Source: Georgenia muralis
GTDB lineage: Bacteria > Actinomycetota > Actinomycetes > Actinomycetales > Actinomycetaceae
Length of the DNA stretch: 64,000 bases
Reading direction: 5' to 3'
Assembly (NCBI RefSeq): GCF_003814705.1
Contig: NZ_RKRA01000001.1
Coordinates: forward strand, 1,364,001 to 1,428,000
Shown here: piece after piece, positions 63,829 through 64,000 of the stretch
How the letters are laid out: every line of letters starts with the position of its first letter
How positions within the stretch are numbered: the stretch's first letter is position 1
The notes under the pieces: model-generated
Told to the model about the DNA's origin: nothing
The model's database searches: none
Seen by the model: only the letters and a program-made list of their open reading frames with translations
Made by a program: the position numbers and the translations under genes

Positions 63829-64000
63829 CTACGTGCCGGAGACCGGCCACACCACCCGGGTGCGCCAGGTGGCGGGGTCGGGGTCGGACTCCGGCCCCGA
63901 CTCGTAGATCTCCCACATCTCGGCGGAGGCGGTGAGGCCCTTCTCCCCGAGCCAGGTCTCGATGGCCTCGTACGTCTCGTGGAGGGCGTCGTAGCTGCCG
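63829..64000 (-). CDS. GyrI-like small-molecule-binding protein, C-terminal part (truncated)
   Basis: The last 57 codons of a leftward gene; the start lies beyond the window. GSYDALHETYEAIETWLGEKG, then AEMWEIYESGPESDPDPATWRTRVVWPV is the end of the GyrI-like / AraC effector-binding fold. It could be a stand-alone ligand-binding protein or the tail of a transcription activator. Confidence 0.75.
   Translation of the reverse strand, partial: GSYDALHETYEAIETWLGEKGLTASAEMWEIYESGPESDPDPATWRTRVVWPVSGT

Overview
The window is strongly GC-rich with short intergenic gaps and many GTG starts. It carries the replication-origin neighbourhood typical of an actinobacterium. Gene order, a class Ib ribonucleotide reductase, CrgA, the DLW-39 small protein, DUF3566, DUF881 and the PknB/PknA/PbpA/RodA/PstP/FhaB/FhaA cluster point to the order Micrococcales (Georgenia or Cellulomonas-like). 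The genus is an inference from protein style only.

Layout. 1-3.9 kb: end of a PLP aminotransferase gene, a D-Ala-D-Ala ligase-like gene, then parB and parA on the minus strand. 3.9-6.75 kb: a gene-free interval carrying eight good parS sites, three weaker ones and local repeats. 6.75-10.15 kb (minus): rsmG, a jag/khpB-type gene, yidC, yidD, rnpA, rpmH. 10.2-22.1 kb (plus): dnaA, the dnaA-dnaN gap (probable oriC), dnaN, gnd, recF, a DUF721/DciA-like gene, gyrB, gyrA and a DUF3566 membrane protein. 22.2-22.6 kb: tRNA-Ile, a 45-residue DLW-39 protein and tRNA-Ala. 22.6-27.2 kb: a frameshifted acetyltransferase, an epimerase/membrane protein pair, a cyclophilin and a rhomboid protease. 27.2-29.4 kb: non-coding DNA with DnaA-box-like sites, split by an IS3-family element. 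29.4-40.2 kb: crgA, DUF881, a 23-codon coupled ORF, a pabA/trpG-type amidotransferase, and the minus-strand growth and phospho-signalling operon from fhaA down to pknB. 40.3-42.1 kb: a 22-bp tandem repeat, tRNA-Leu and a decayed regulator.

The right third is accessory or metabolic. It holds a possible lipoprotein, a GerW-like protein, a flotillin-like SPFH protein, and a SAM-I riboswitch in front of an OsmC / Na+:solute symporter / YeiH operon. Further right are a TetR regulator with its operator, a STAS protein, a phosphoesterase, luxS-mtn (activated methyl cycle), nrdHIEF with NrdR boxes and upstream DnaA-box-like sites, a GH51 arabinofuranosidase with a GH2 beta-galactosidase, and the 3' end of a GyrI-like gene.

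How it works together. ParA/ParB with the parS field should organise and segregate the origin. DnaA, DnaN, RecF and gyrase start and maintain replication. RnpA, YidC, YidD and the Jag-like protein serve RNA processing and membrane insertion. The kinase cluster controls septal and lateral wall growth together with CrgA. Two separate sulfur/methyl-cycle loci (the riboswitch operon and luxS-mtn) lie within 8 kb of each other. No complete novel defence or CRISPR system was seen. The most unusual items are the parS field, the riboswitch-controlled operon, the DnaA-box-like clusters away from the origin (one cut by an IS element), and the coupled mini-ORF between DUF881 and pabA.
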